From: Desulfobacter sp.
Lineage (GTDB): Bacteria; Desulfobacterota; Desulfobacteria; Desulfobacterales; Desulfobacteraceae
Direction of reading: 5' to 3'
Length of the DNA stretch: 64,000 nucleotides
NCBI GenBank assembly: GCA_028768525.1
Contig: CP054837.1
Location: 3,468,001-3,532,000 of the forward strand
Of the stretch, positions 34,804 through 43,763 are shown piece after piece. Position numbers and translations under genes: made by a program. The notes under the pieces were generated by a model. It saw nothing but the letters and a program-made list of their open reading frames with translations, was not told where the DNA came from and did no database searches. Position 1 is the first letter of the stretch, and the number at the start of each line of letters is the position of its first letter.

Positions 34804-34994
34804 CCTGAAATTGAATCCATGCCATGGGGCGGACTAAAAAAGCACGAATAGTTTTGCTTTCTTATGCGAGTTTATATATTCTCTTTTTTCGAATTTGCTT
34901 AGGTGCAGGGTGAATGCCAACCCAGGGAGTTGTTAAGGATGATTCGTTTTAGGTTCGAGATGAGGGCACCTTCCTGATTGATTAGGATATATTT

Positions 34995-35663
34995 ATGAAT
35001 AGCCATAAAAGGATTGATGACTATGTTTCTAATGCTATTTTGTCATCTATTCCTGAACCGTTTTTTGTCTTTGATGAAAATGGTTACTATGTAGATATTT
35101 TAGGCGGAGTCGATCGTGATAAATATCACGATGGGCAGCATTTGATAGGTAAACGCATACATGATGTCATCGATGTTAAAGCAGCGGATGACTATTTACA
35201 TCAGATCAAAAAAGCAATACGGCTCGAAAAGGTGATCTATTACGATTACCGATTGTCTGCAACGGAGGTTAAGGGGTCAGAAAACCTTCCCGGCCCAAAG
35301 GGTCCCCAATGGTTTGAAGCCCATATTTCACCCATTGAAAAAATCCATGGGAAACCGCGCATGGTTGTCTGGATTGCTTTCAACGTTACGGAATCCAGAA
35401 AAGCGCTTACTGAAAAAGAAGCGCTGATACTTGAGCTTAAAAAAGCCAATAATGAAATCAAGGATTTAAGCGGATTGCTTCCAATCTGTTCCATGTGCAA
35501 AAAAATCCGGGATGACAAAGGGTATTGGAGTACCCTTGAAACATATATAGAGAAACACTCCGACGCTTCATTCAGCCATGGTATGTGTACGGACTGCGCA
35601 GAAAAACTATATGGTAAAGAGGGGTGGTATCTTGAAATGAAAAAGAAAAAGGGAGTGAAGTGA
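34995..35663 (+). CDS. PAS-domain sensor protein with C-terminal Cys4 module, second copy
   Basis: A 222-residue cytoplasmic protein. PAS fold at about 12-135 (ILSSIPEPFFVFDENGYYVD; WFEAHISPIEKIHGKPRMVV; AFNVTESRKALTEKE), coiled coil 136-160, and the Cys module with Cys165/168 (PICSMCKKIRDDKGYW) and Cys198/201 (SHGMCTDCAEKLYG). The C-terminal module is very close to that of the protein at 680, while the PAS parts differ. No effector domain is present. Base composition is more AT-rich than the surrounding operons. Like the first copy it lies immediately upstream of a cobalamin riboswitch. Confidence 0.8.
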   Translation: MNSHKRIDDYVSNAILSSIPEPFFVFDENGYYVDILGGVDRDKYHDGQHLIGKRIHDVIDVKAADDYLHQIKKAIRLEKVIYYDYRLSATEVKGSENLPGPKGPQWFEAHISPIEKIHGKPRMVVWIAFNVTESRKALTEKEALILELKKANNEIKDLSGLLPICSMCKKIRDDKGYWSTLETYIEKHSDASFSHGMCTDCAEKLYGKEGWYLEMKKKKGVK

Positions 35664-35724
35664 GGCTGTTATGGCGGGGGGGATCCGTGACCGGCCTTAA
35701 AAGGTGGCGGCATCCAGATTTTCC

Positions 35725-35753
35725 TTGACATTTATATCATCGGTTTGTAGCAA
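35725..35753 (+). promoter_or_regulatory. promoter of corrinoid locus D
   Basis: TTGACA (35725-35730), 17-base spacer, TAGCAA (35748-35753), with the same TTTGTAGCAAAA block as the locus C promoter. Confidence 0.58.
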
Positions 35754-35767
35754 AAGAAGAAAAATTT

Positions 35768-35922
35768 TTACCGGGTGCCCAAGGCTTAATAGGGAATTCC
35801 GTGGAAATCGGGAACGGGCCCGCCGCTGTAATCGGGGACAATCGCCGCATCTGGCCACTGTCATTTTGACGGGAAGGCGCGGCAGGAGGATGAGCCGAGA
35901 GTCAGAAGACCTGCCGGGTAAA
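35768..35922 (+). ncRNA. cobalamin riboswitch (locus D)
   Basis: CCGGGTGCCCAAGGCTTAAT, GGGAATTCCGTGGAA, the B12 box CCGCCGCTGTAATCGGGGAC and AGTCAGAAGACCTGCC occur in order. It leads the TonB energy operon, which links that operon to corrinoid uptake. Confidence 0.94.
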
Positions 35923-35984
35923 ACGTTTGGGGTATGGTGCATGGCACGCCCGTGCCCCGGTTGATCTATCGGATAAAAAAGGGA

Positions 35985-36025
35985 AATCCCCGGATCGTAA
36001 ATGGTTTACGGTTCGGGGATTTTTT
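35985..36025 (+). terminator. expression-platform terminator of riboswitch D
   Basis: AATCCCCGGATCGTAA (35985-36000) pairs with TTTACGGTTCGGGGATT, followed by TTTTTG. It is nearly identical to the locus C terminator. Confidence 0.88.
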
Positions 36026-36075
36026 GTTTTTGAAGCGTGCAAGGCGCAAACACAAAGAGACAAGGCGAGTTCAGG

Positions 36076-36888
36076 ATGGGAATCAGAAAACAGGGAGCAG
36101 GCCGGCCGGGCAGATGGCTGTGGGGTGCCGGTCTGGCGGCGGTACTGGCTGCAGCACCGGCATGGTCGCAGACCTCCGTATCCAGGGATATAGAAAAACC
36201 GGTGCAGCAGGCCATTGACACCCGGCAGTCCGCCCAGGATGCCCAGGAAAAATGGGACGGGGCGCGGGAGAAGCTGGTGGCGGCCTATGAACGGCTCAAG
36301 GCGGAGAAGGAGCAGCTGGAAGCCGTCCGGGCCCGGCTGGCCAAAGAAGCTGCCCGGCAGGAGAAGGTAAACCGGGCCCTGGCCGAGGAACAGGCCGAGG
36401 CCCGGCGGATTCAGGACGAAATGATGCCCTTCCTCAAAAGCGTGACCGGCCGGATCGATGAGATCCGGGCCCATGACGCCCCCTTCCTGGTCCAGGAGCG
36501 GCGCCAGCGGCTTTCCCGGCTGGAGGCCATTCTGGAGGATCCGGAGGTTTCAGGGGCTGAAAAATATCGAAAGACCATGGAGGCCCTCTTTGTGGAGGCG
36601 GAATACGGCAATACCGTGGAGGTCTACCAGGAGAAGATCATGGTGGACGGGGCCGAAGTCCTTGGGGATATCTTCCGCCTGGGCCGGGTCTCCCTCTTTT
36701 TCCTCACCCTTGACCGGGCCACGGCCGCCGTCTTTGATGTGGCCCGGGACAAATGGGTTGTTCTGGACGGCGCCCATGTCCCGTCCGTTGCCGCTGCCGT
36801 GGAGATGGCGGCCAAACACCGCCCCATGGAAGTGATTGCCCTGCCCCTGGGCCGGCTGGGCAGGGGGGAAGGGGGCAGCCATGAGTAG
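36076..36888 (+). CDS. DUF3450 periplasmic protein of a TtpC-type TonB system
   Basis: A 270-residue exported protein with a signal peptide (WLWGAGLAAVLAAAPAWSQ), a long coiled coil at about 45-125 (AYERLKAEKEQLEAVRARLA) and a C-terminal domain (FRLGRVSLFFLTLDRATAAV). It matches DUF3450, the first gene of Vibrio-type TtpC/ExbB2/ExbD2/TonB2 clusters. ATG 36076 is chosen because the signal peptide follows it; an upstream in-frame ATG at 36037 lies inside the terminator region. Its end overlaps the next gene. Confidence 0.87.
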   Translation: MGIRKQGAGRPGRWLWGAGLAAVLAAAPAWSQTSVSRDIEKPVQQAIDTRQSAQDAQEKWDGAREKLVAAYERLKAEKEQLEAVRARLAKEAARQEKVNRALAEEQAEARRIQDEMMPFLKSVTGRIDEIRAHDAPFLVQERRQRLSRLEAILEDPEVSGAEKYRKTMEALFVEAEYGNTVEVYQEKIMVDGAEVLGDIFRLGRVSLFFLTLDRATAAVFDVARDKWVVLDGAHVPSVAAAVEMAAKHRPMEVIALPLGRLGRGEGGSHE

Positions 36889-38353
36889 AATTTTTGCCAT
36901 CCTGCTGGTGGCCTGCCTGGCCGGGACCCCGGCGGCTGCCAAGGACATCCGCCAGGCCCATATTGATTTGGAAAAACAGCGCCAGGCCATGGCGGTTCAG
37001 GCGGAGGATGAACTGGCCCGGGCCAAAGCGGCGGCCAGGGAAAACGCCCAGGCCATCCGCAGGGACAGGCAGGCCCTTGAAGCGGCCATCAGCCGGCTTT
37101 CGGCCGGGAATAAAAAATTGAAAAAGGAAAACCAGGGGCTGGAAAAAAATATCCTGGCCCTGGGAACCGAGGGAGACAAGCTCAGGGCGGCCCTGGAAGA
37201 GTCCCGGGCGGTGAACAAGGAACTGGCCGGTTTTGTCCGGGCCTATGCCAAGGACCTGGACAGCCTGCTGGACCAGAGTCTCCAGAGTGCATTGACCCCT
37301 GACCGGGAAAAATTCCTCGGCCCCTTGATCAACCAGGAACGGTTCTGGTCCATGGACGACCTCCGCCGCATGGCCGATACGGCATTGGAAGAGATTGAGG
37401 CCTCGGGCCGGGTGGAATTCCGCCAGGGGCCCATCATCGACCGCCAGGGCCGGGACCGCACAGCAAAGATCCTGACCCTGGGCAATTTCACCGGCATCTA
37501 TGTGCTGGAATCTGAAACCGGCGCTTCCCCGGAGACGGGATTCCTCATCTATTCCGACCAGAGCCGGCGGTTTTTCGCCCTGTCCAAACTCCCCTCGGTT
37601 CAGCTTAAGGACCAGCTGGACGCCTATCTTGCCGGGGATGCCGATGCCGTGCCCATGGATATGTCCCGGGGCGGGGCCCTGCGGCGGTTCACCCATGAAC
37701 TGAACCTGGCCGAGCAGGTGCCCAAGGGCGGCCCCATTGTCTGGCCCATCCTGGCCATCCTGGGCCTGGCCCTGCTCATCCTTCTGGAACGGTGGGTCTT
37801 CTTCCTCCGCCGCCGGCTGAAGGTGGAGCCCTTCATGGCCGAGGTCCGGCGCCTCATTGACGCTGAAAATTGGGCAGATTGCGAAACCCTCATGGCGGGC
37901 CGTAAACGGGCCCTGATCCCCAAGGTCCTGCTCAAGGTGCTGCCCTTCAGGGATAGGAGCCGGTCGGATATGGAAAACGCCCTCCAGGAGGCCATCCTGG
38001 GGGAGATCCCGGCCATTGAGCGGTTTTTGTCCACCCTGGGCATGCTGGCGGCCATCGCCCCCCTCATGGGGCTGCTGGGCACGGTGACCGGGATGATCAA
38101 CACCTTTCATGTGATCACCTATTACGGCACCGGCGACCCCAGGATGATGTCCGGAGGCATTTCCGAGGCCCTGGTCACCACCATGCTGGGCCTGGCCGTG
38201 GCCATCCCTATCATGCTCTGCCATACCCTGCTGAGCCGGATGGTGGAGACCCATATCAGCCGGATGGAGGAAAAGGCGGTATCCTTTGTCAACATGGTCT
38301 TTAAGGCCAGGAATGAATGCCGTCCCCCTGAAGGGGCGGCCCAAGAGGGATAA
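36881..38353 (+). CDS. TtpC-like MotA/TolQ/ExbB protein
   Basis: A 490-residue protein. Signal peptide (FAILLVACLAGTPAAA), a periplasmic coiled coil (about 25-120; KLKKENQGLEKNILALGTEG), then a MotA/TolQ/ExbB domain with membrane segments at about 285-305 (IVWPILAILGLALLILLERW), 385-405 (LGMLAAIAPLMGLLGTVTG) and 430-450 (EALVTTMLGLAVAIPIML). This is the architecture of TtpC, which helps TonB2-type systems. Starts within the end of the DUF3450 gene (ATG at 36881) and is directly followed by exbB. Confidence 0.88.
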   Translation: MSRIFAILLVACLAGTPAAAKDIRQAHIDLEKQRQAMAVQAEDELARAKAAARENAQAIRRDRQALEAAISRLSAGNKKLKKENQGLEKNILALGTEGDKLRAALEESRAVNKELAGFVRAYAKDLDSLLDQSLQSALTPDREKFLGPLINQERFWSMDDLRRMADTALEEIEASGRVEFRQGPIIDRQGRDRTAKILTLGNFTGIYVLESETGASPETGFLIYSDQSRRFFALSKLPSVQLKDQLDAYLAGDADAVPMDMSRGGALRRFTHELNLAEQVPKGGPIVWPILAILGLALLILLERWVFFLRRRLKVEPFMAEVRRLIDAENWADCETLMAGRKRALIPKVLLKVLPFRDRSRSDMENALQEAILGEIPAIERFLSTLGMLAAIAPLMGLLGTVTGMINTFHVITYYGTGDPRMMSGGISEALVTTMLGLAVAIPIMLCHTLLSRMVETHISRMEEKAVSFVNMVFKARNECRPPEGAAQEG

Positions 38354-38998
38354 ATGCAGGTTTTTTTCTACCATATGGCCGATTATGTCCGGTCCGGGGG
38401 CATTGTCATGTTTCCCATCCTGGGGGTCTCCCTGGTGATGTGGGTGCTGATTTTCAACCGGGTCATGTTCCTGCGCCGGCTGCATGTGAGGAACATCCCC
38501 AGGGACGAGGCCGGAAAAATGGTCCGGGACAACCTCTGGCCGGACAAGGGGCTGAAGGGGGCCAACGCCGCCCTGGTCCGGGCCTTCTTGGCCCGGCGCA
38601 GCCGGGTCCACGACCCGGAACTGGACAATAATATCCTGGACGAGGCGGTGATGGCCCTGAATGCCTCCCTGGACCGGCATCTGGCGGCCATATCCGTGCT
38701 CTCGGCCGTGGCGCCGCTCATGGGGCTGCTGGGGACGGTGGTGGGCATGATGCAGACCTTTGACGTGATCACCATTTTCGGCACGGGCAATGCCCGGGCC
38801 ATGGCCTCGGGGATCTCCGTGGCCCTGGTGACCACCCAGACCGGGCTGATGATCTCTATTCCGGGGCTCTATATGAGCGGCTGGCTCAACCGCCGGGCCG
38901 CCAACCTCAAGCAGCGCATCGCCGCCACCGGCATGTATCTTAAACGGTATCTCCAACCCGGGGACCCGATTCAAATGAAGGGCAGTACACCATGCTGA
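38354..38998 (+). CDS. exbB: ExbB biopolymer transport protein
   Basis: A 214-residue inner-membrane channel protein with three helices, including SAVAPLMGLLGTVVGMMQTF and SVALVTTQTGLMISIPGL. With ExbD and TonB it converts the proton gradient into work on outer-membrane receptors, here probably the two BtuB-like receptors of locus B. It follows ttpC with no gap and overlaps exbD by 7 bases. Confidence 0.93.
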   Translation: MQVFFYHMADYVRSGGIVMFPILGVSLVMWVLIFNRVMFLRRLHVRNIPRDEAGKMVRDNLWPDKGLKGANAALVRAFLARRSRVHDPELDNNILDEAVMALNASLDRHLAAISVLSAVAPLMGLLGTVVGMMQTFDVITIFGTGNARAMASGISVALVTTQTGLMISIPGLYMSGWLNRRAANLKQRIAATGMYLKRYLQPGDPIQMKGSTPC

Positions 38999-39411
38999 AT
39001 ATTTCCGCGGCCAGACGGGCCAATAAAAAAACACTGGAACTGAATATCGCCCCCCTCATCGACATGGTATTCATCCTGTTGATCTTTTTTTTGGTGACCA
39101 CCTCCTTTGTCAAGGAGACCGGGGTGGACATTTCCCGGCCCTCGGCCACCACGGCCGTGGCCAAAACCAAATCCACCATCCTCATCGGGGTCACCCGCGA
39201 GAATACGGTTCACCTGGACCGGCGGGAGATCGATGTCAGGGCGGTGCGGGCCAATGTGGAGCGGGCCCTGGCCGAAAACCCCGAAGGGGCGGTGGTCATT
39301 GTGGCGGACAAGGAGAGCTTCACCGGCCTGGTGATCGAGGTGATGGATGCCTGTAAACTGGCCGGGGCTGAAAATGTCTCCATTGCGGCCAGCCTGCCCA
39401 GGGGGAATTGA
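38992..39411 (+). CDS. exbD: ExbD biopolymer transport protein
   Basis: A 139-residue protein with one helix holding the essential Asp (LNIAPLIDMVFILLIFFLVT, Asp at about 24) and the periplasmic domain (VVIVADKESFTGLVIEVMDA; AGAENVSIAA). Fits ExbD in size and motifs and is followed by tonB after one base. Confidence 0.94.
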   Translation: MLNISAARRANKKTLELNIAPLIDMVFILLIFFLVTTSFVKETGVDISRPSATTAVAKTKSTILIGVTRENTVHLDRREIDVRAVRANVERALAENPEGAVVIVADKESFTGLVIEVMDACKLAGAENVSIAASLPRGN

Positions 39412-39412
39412 T

Positions 39413-40135
39413 ATGGGCCGGGCCGCCTGCCATAACGGGCCCGGGCCGGAATCTTCCCGAAGCCGGGTGCTGGCCCTGCTGGGCTGGCTTTTTGCCATCG
39501 GTCTCTCCCTGGGTCTGAACCTTTTTTTATTCGGTATCATGCCCGGCCTCATCCATTCCGTGCCCCAGCGCCCCGATGCCCTGGAGGATATCCGCACGGT
39601 CCAGGTGGTGCGGGTGAAACGGCCGGATACTCCGCCCAAAAAGCGGGAGAAAACCAAACCGCCCAAGCCCGAAGACAAGCCCAAACCCGTGAAACAGCTG
39701 GCCAGGATGACCGCGCCCCAGCCGGCTCCAATCCGCCCCAAGCTCCCCTTTGAGCTGAATCCCAAACTGCCCCGGTTTTCCGACAGCCTGGAAATGCCCC
39801 CCCTCTCCCATTTCACCATGAAGGCGGCGGCGCCCAAGGGGCTCTATCAGATGGGGGACCTGGATTCGCCGCTGATGCCCGTCAATATGACCCAGCCCCC
39901 CTTTCCCCTCCGGGCAAGCCGGCTGGGCATCGAAGGCTGGGTCAAGGTGGGATTTGTGGTGACCCGGGCCGGACAGGTGGAAGATATCAAGATCCTGGGG
40001 GCCCAGCCCCAGGGGGTATTTGAAAACACCGTGATCAACCATATTTCCCAATGGCGGTTCAAGCCGGGCACCGTGGAAGGGGTGGCCGTGGCCACCCAGG
40101 CCCAGACCACCATCCGGTTCCAATTGGATCAATGA
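39413..40135 (+). CDS. tonB: TonB energy transducer
   Basis: A 240-residue protein. One N-terminal helix (LALLGWLFAIGLSLGLNLFL), a Pro/Lys-rich span (PDTPPKKREKTKPPKPEDKP) and a C-terminal TonB domain (FPLRASRLGIEGWVKVGFVV; INHISQWRFKPGTVEGV). Start ATG 39413 lies one base after exbD; an upstream in-frame ATG inside exbD is rejected. It couples ExbBD to the corrinoid receptors. Confidence 0.92.
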   Translation: MGRAACHNGPGPESSRSRVLALLGWLFAIGLSLGLNLFLFGIMPGLIHSVPQRPDALEDIRTVQVVRVKRPDTPPKKREKTKPPKPEDKPKPVKQLARMTAPQPAPIRPKLPFELNPKLPRFSDSLEMPPLSHFTMKAAAPKGLYQMGDLDSPLMPVNMTQPPFPLRASRLGIEGWVKVGFVVTRAGQVEDIKILGAQPQGVFENTVINHISQWRFKPGTVEGVAVATQAQTTIRFQLDQ

Positions 40136-40146
40136 GCGGAGGCGCC

Positions 40147-41493
40147 ATGAAACGGATTTTTTTATGCATTGTTTTTTTTCTGGCGGGAAATGCCTGGGCA
40201 GCGCCCGCGGATGACCTGCCCCTGGCCGCCGGCCTCTGCGTGAATAAGGCCAACCTGCTCATCCAGAAGGGCAACCCCGGCGAGGCCGTAAAGGTACTTG
40301 AGGCCTTCCGGAACAAGAAAAAACAGGAAACCCACTATTATATTGATTTCCTCCTGGGCAACAGCCTGATGATGATGGAAACCTCGGACAAGACCGCACT
40401 CACCCGGGCGGCCATGGCCTATGAGCGGGCCCTGGCCAAGGCCCCGGACCTCTCCCATGCCTGGCTCAACCTGGCCCAGTGCCGGTACAGCATGGGAAAG
40501 ATGGCCCGGGCCGGGGATGCCTTTATCAAAGGATATGAGACCGCAGAGGAGAAGAGGGCGGTGACTCTCTATTACGGGGCGGCCTGCCGGTTTTTTGCCA
40601 AGCAGCATCACCAGGCCCTGGAGACCTTTTCCCGGCTGATAAAAGATCACGGGCCCGCGGTGAAGCTGGAGTGGAAGGAGATCCTGGTCAACACCCTCTT
40701 CGCCCTGGAGAGAAATAAGGAGGCCCTGCCCTGGCTGCGGGAACTGGCTGAAAAATCAAAGGGAAGGAAGAAAAAGCAGTGGCAGGAGGTGCTGCTCTAC
40801 CAATACCTCACCCTGAAAATGGACAAGGCCGCCCTGGATTACGCCCTTTTTCTGACCCGCACCGATCCGACAGAACCCAAATGGTGGAAATCCCTCACCC
40901 ATATCCATCTGGATAAAAACAGGCTGGAAAAGGGGTTGAGAAGTTTGATGGTTTACGGTTTTATCACCCCCCTTTCCCCCTCGGGGACCAGTCTTTTGGC
41001 CGACCTCTATTCGGCCTGCAACATCCCCCTGGAGGCGGCCCGGTGCTATGGGGAATGGGTGGACGGGCAGAGGGCCGGGGGCGGTGACCCCCAAAAAATT
41101 GCAGAGAAAATTTTCAGGATGGCCAATGCCTATATGCGGGGCGGTGACAATGCATCGGCCCTGTCCTGGGCCGACAAGGGGCTTGCCATGGCATCCCACA
41201 GGGGCCTGCTGCGGCTCAAGGCCGATATCCTCTTCCGGGAAAAGCAATACGATTCCGCCTGCTGTGCCTACGAACGGCTGGCGGAGTTCAAGGCCGAGGC
41301 GGGCAGGGCAAGGCTAATGGCCGGGTATGCCGCCTGGAATATGAACCGGCTGGACAAGGCCGAACAGCTGTTTAAGCTGGCGGCGGCCTCCTCCAGGCAG
41401 AAAAAGGCCGCCCGCACTGCCCTGGCACAGATCCGGAGGATCCGGGCGGCGGAAATGCTTGAGGTGGTTCCGGCAGGGGCGGCCGGAAGCTGA
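40147..41493 (+). CDS. exported TPR-repeat protein of the TonB cluster
   Basis: A 448-residue secreted protein (signal peptide KRIFLCIVFFLAGNAWAAP) composed of TPR-like helical repeats (YERALAKAPDLSHAWLNLAQ; ALEAFRNKKK-type pairs throughout). A TPR protein is the usual last gene of TtpC-type TonB clusters. ATG 40147 follows GGAGGCGCC. The end lies 7 bases from the convergent rtcB gene, with no terminator between. Confidence 0.85.
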   Translation: MKRIFLCIVFFLAGNAWAAPADDLPLAAGLCVNKANLLIQKGNPGEAVKVLEAFRNKKKQETHYYIDFLLGNSLMMMETSDKTALTRAAMAYERALAKAPDLSHAWLNLAQCRYSMGKMARAGDAFIKGYETAEEKRAVTLYYGAACRFFAKQHHQALETFSRLIKDHGPAVKLEWKEILVNTLFALERNKEALPWLRELAEKSKGRKKKQWQEVLLYQYLTLKMDKAALDYALFLTRTDPTEPKWWKSLTHIHLDKNRLEKGLRSLMVYGFITPLSPSGTSLLADLYSACNIPLEAARCYGEWVDGQRAGGGDPQKIAEKIFRMANAYMRGGDNASALSWADKGLAMASHRGLLRLKADILFREKQYDSACCAYERLAEFKAEAGRARLMAGYAAWNMNRLDKAEQLFKLAAASSRQKKAARTALAQIRRIRAAEMLEVVPAGAAGS

Positions 41494-41500
41494 ATGCCGC

Positions 41501-42718
41501 CTACCCCTTGACCACGGCCAGGGGGCGCAGCTTGTTCAGGGGGGTGATCAGGTCCAGTTGTGCATGGATCACCCCGTCAATGTCCTTGTAGGCCTGGGGG
41601 GCCTCACCCAGGTCATAGAGGCCCGTTGACTTTCCCCGGCGGAATTTGTTCTTTCTCATTTTATTCCACCGGTCGTAGACAATTCCCTCCATGGCTTTGT
41701 CGCAGGCCTCGGGGGTCAGGGTCCGGCTGGCCGCCATCCGCCCCATGGTCCGGCCGGCCCCGTGGGAGCAGGACATGAAGGAATCGGGGTGGCCCAGCCC
41801 CTCCACCAGGTAGGAGGGGGTGCCCATGGAGCCGGGAATAATCCCCTTTTCCCCGGGCTTGGCCGAGGTGGCCCCCTTGCGGTGGACCCAGACCGCTTTA
41901 TCGAAATGGGTTTCCAGGGCCGCATAATTATGGTGGATGTTCACCGGGGCCTCGAATTCAGCGTCCGGAAAGACTGAGGCAAGGGCCTCCATGAACCGGG
42001 CCATGATCCGCCGCCGGTTTTCCATGGCATAGGAGAGGGCGAAATTCATGTCCCGGATATAATCCAGGCCCTGGGGGCTGTCCGCAGGGAGAAAGGCCAG
42101 GTCCTTTCCCGGTGTCCGGGCATGCCATTGTTCATTGAGGTCCACGGCCACCCCGTTGTAAAACCGGGCGATGACATTGCCCAGGTGGCGGGATCCGGAA
42201 TGGATCATCAGCCAGACCCTGTCATCGTCCCCGGCCTGGACCTCGATGAAGTGGTTGCCCCCGCCCAGGGTGCCCAGGTTCCGGAGGGCCAGCTTTTTCA
42301 CATGGGCCGAGAACCAGCCCCGGTCTGAAAAATTATCCATCTCCTCCAGGTTTTCCCAGCTTTGCTTGTCCCGGTGGGCCTTTCCCTCTCCGCAGGGCAC
42401 GGCCTTTTTGACTTCAATGGTCACCCGGCGCAGGGTTTCCCTGCAGGTTTGCGCCACCGGTATGCTGGTCCGCACCGCCCCCATGCCGCAGCCGATATCC
42501 ACCCCCACGGCATTGGGGATGACGGCGTTGTCCGCTGCGATCACCCCGCCGATGGGCATGCCGTAGCCGGGGTGGCAGTCGGGCATCAGGGCCACATGGT
42601 GCCAGACCACGGGGTGGATGGCCAGGTCGGCGGCCTGGCTCATGGCCAGGTCCTCAACCTCGGCGCACCAGGATTTGACCGGTACCTTGTAATTCTCTTC
42701 TTTTTTTATCCATTCCAT
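41501..42718 (-). CDS. rtcB: RtcB RNA-splicing ligase
   Basis: A 405-residue RNA ligase that joins 2',3'-cyclic phosphate or 3'-phosphate ends to 5'-OH ends using GTP and Mn2+. Visible metal and catalytic motifs: MPDCHPGYGMPIGGV, VGVDIGCGMGAVRT, GTLGGGNHFIEVQ, IHSGSRHLG, SCSHGAGRTMGR (the guanylated His). Last gene of the sigma-54-driven rtc operon; AAGGAAA ribosome-binding site. Repairs cleaved tRNAs or other damaged RNA. Confidence 0.96.
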   Translation of the reverse strand: MEWIKKEENYKVPVKSWCAEVEDLAMSQAADLAIHPVVWHHVALMPDCHPGYGMPIGGVIAADNAVIPNAVGVDIGCGMGAVRTSIPVAQTCRETLRRVTIEVKKAVPCGEGKAHRDKQSWENLEEMDNFSDRGWFSAHVKKLALRNLGTLGGGNHFIEVQAGDDDRVWLMIHSGSRHLGNVIARFYNGVAVDLNEQWHARTPGKDLAFLPADSPQGLDYIRDMNFALSYAMENRRRIMARFMEALASVFPDAEFEAPVNIHHNYAALETHFDKAVWVHRKGATSAKPGEKGIIPGSMGTPSYLVEGLGHPDSFMSCSHGAGRTMGRMAASRTLTPEACDKAMEGIVYDRWNKMRKNKFRRGKSTGLYDLGEAPQAYKDIDGVIHAQLDLITPLNKLRPLAVVKG

Positions 42719-42734
42719 TATTTGTATTTCCTTT

Positions 42735-43745
42735 TTATTTTTGTAATTTGATTTCCCACCGGCCTTCCCCGGTCTCCCGGGCCAGGATCTCTATATCCAT
42801 GAAGGTTCTGATAATATCGATGTTGGTGGTGGTGTGGCGGCTCAGGGGCAGGGTGGCAAAGCCGCCCCCGCCGGCCAGGGCCATGGGAAGGAGCAGCTGG
42901 TCGGCCAGGAACCGCCCCACGGGCACCCCGGCCGAAAGATAGGCCCTGGCCTGGCCCGTGCATTGTTTGGCCACCTTTTCAGCACTCACCCCTTTCATGC
43001 CGAAGCCGGTGAAGACCTCGGTGATATGCTCGCTTTCAACGGTGAGGGTGAGGATATTGCCCGGGCCCTGGGAGCCCTGGATGCTGTCCACGAGGGTATC
43101 CTCCCAGCCCAGCCGTTTTTGCACCACCTTGATTTCCCGCTCCCCGATGGAGGGGGGAAGGTCGGCCACGGCAGCCACGGCCCGTTGGGCCAGGATGGTT
43201 CCCCGCTCCGGAATCTCAATGCGTTCCAGGGGGGCCGGGGTGATCTCCACGGCCATTTGGCCGCCCCCTGCCGGATAGAATCCGGGCCGCTCCAGGCGGG
43301 CCTTTACACTTGGCCCCATCCGGTTGATGAGCCCCAGAAAGGCCCGGTCGAGGAAGTCAAAGGGCGGGGCAAAGGGGTTGTGGGTGCCCCCCTCCAGAAT
43401 GACCCGTGAGGGGGCGTCCGCCGTCATCAGGGCCGGCAGCACGGTCTGGAGCACCAGGGTGCAGCTGCCGGCCGTGCCGATGGCAAAAGAATAGTCCCCG
43501 GCCCGGACGGGCCCGGGATAAAAGGTGAGTTCCCGGGAACCGATTTGGGCCCCTCCCACCCGGGCGGTCCCGATCCGGGCCGCTGCGTTGACGCAGGTCA
43601 GGTGCTGGCGCATCAGGCCGGGCTTGCTCCGTCTGGCCCGGATGTTTTTGATTGTGAATGGCTGCCCTGTCACCAGGGACAGGGCCAGCGAGGTCCTCAA
43701 TATCTGTCCGCCCCCTTCTCCGTGGGTGCCGTCGATGGTCTTCAT
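42735..43745 (-). CDS. rtcA: RtcA RNA 3'-terminal phosphate cyclase
   Basis: A 336-residue enzyme that turns RNA 3'-phosphates into 2',3'-cyclic phosphates with ATP. Motifs: MKTIDGTHGEGGGQILRTSL, IRARRSKPGLMRQHL, EGGTHNPFAPPFDFLD and the C-terminal LSRHTTTNIDIIRTF with the adenylated His. Directly upstream of rtcB on the same strand (16-base gap). Confidence 0.96.
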   Translation of the reverse strand: MKTIDGTHGEGGGQILRTSLALSLVTGQPFTIKNIRARRSKPGLMRQHLTCVNAAARIGTARVGGAQIGSRELTFYPGPVRAGDYSFAIGTAGSCTLVLQTVLPALMTADAPSRVILEGGTHNPFAPPFDFLDRAFLGLINRMGPSVKARLERPGFYPAGGGQMAVEITPAPLERIEIPERGTILAQRAVAAVADLPPSIGEREIKVVQKRLGWEDTLVDSIQGSQGPGNILTLTVESEHITEVFTGFGMKGVSAEKVAKQCTGQARAYLSAGVPVGRFLADQLLLPMALAGGGGFATLPLSRHTTTNIDIIRTFMDIEILARETGEGRWEIKLQK

Positions 43746-43763
43746 GGGTATATTCCTCTGGTT

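Noticed and set aside
36704..39034. 776-codon open frame on the minus strand
   Set aside because: Antisense to the TtpC, ExbB and DUF3450 genes; its translation is His/Gly/Pro-rich without family motifs.
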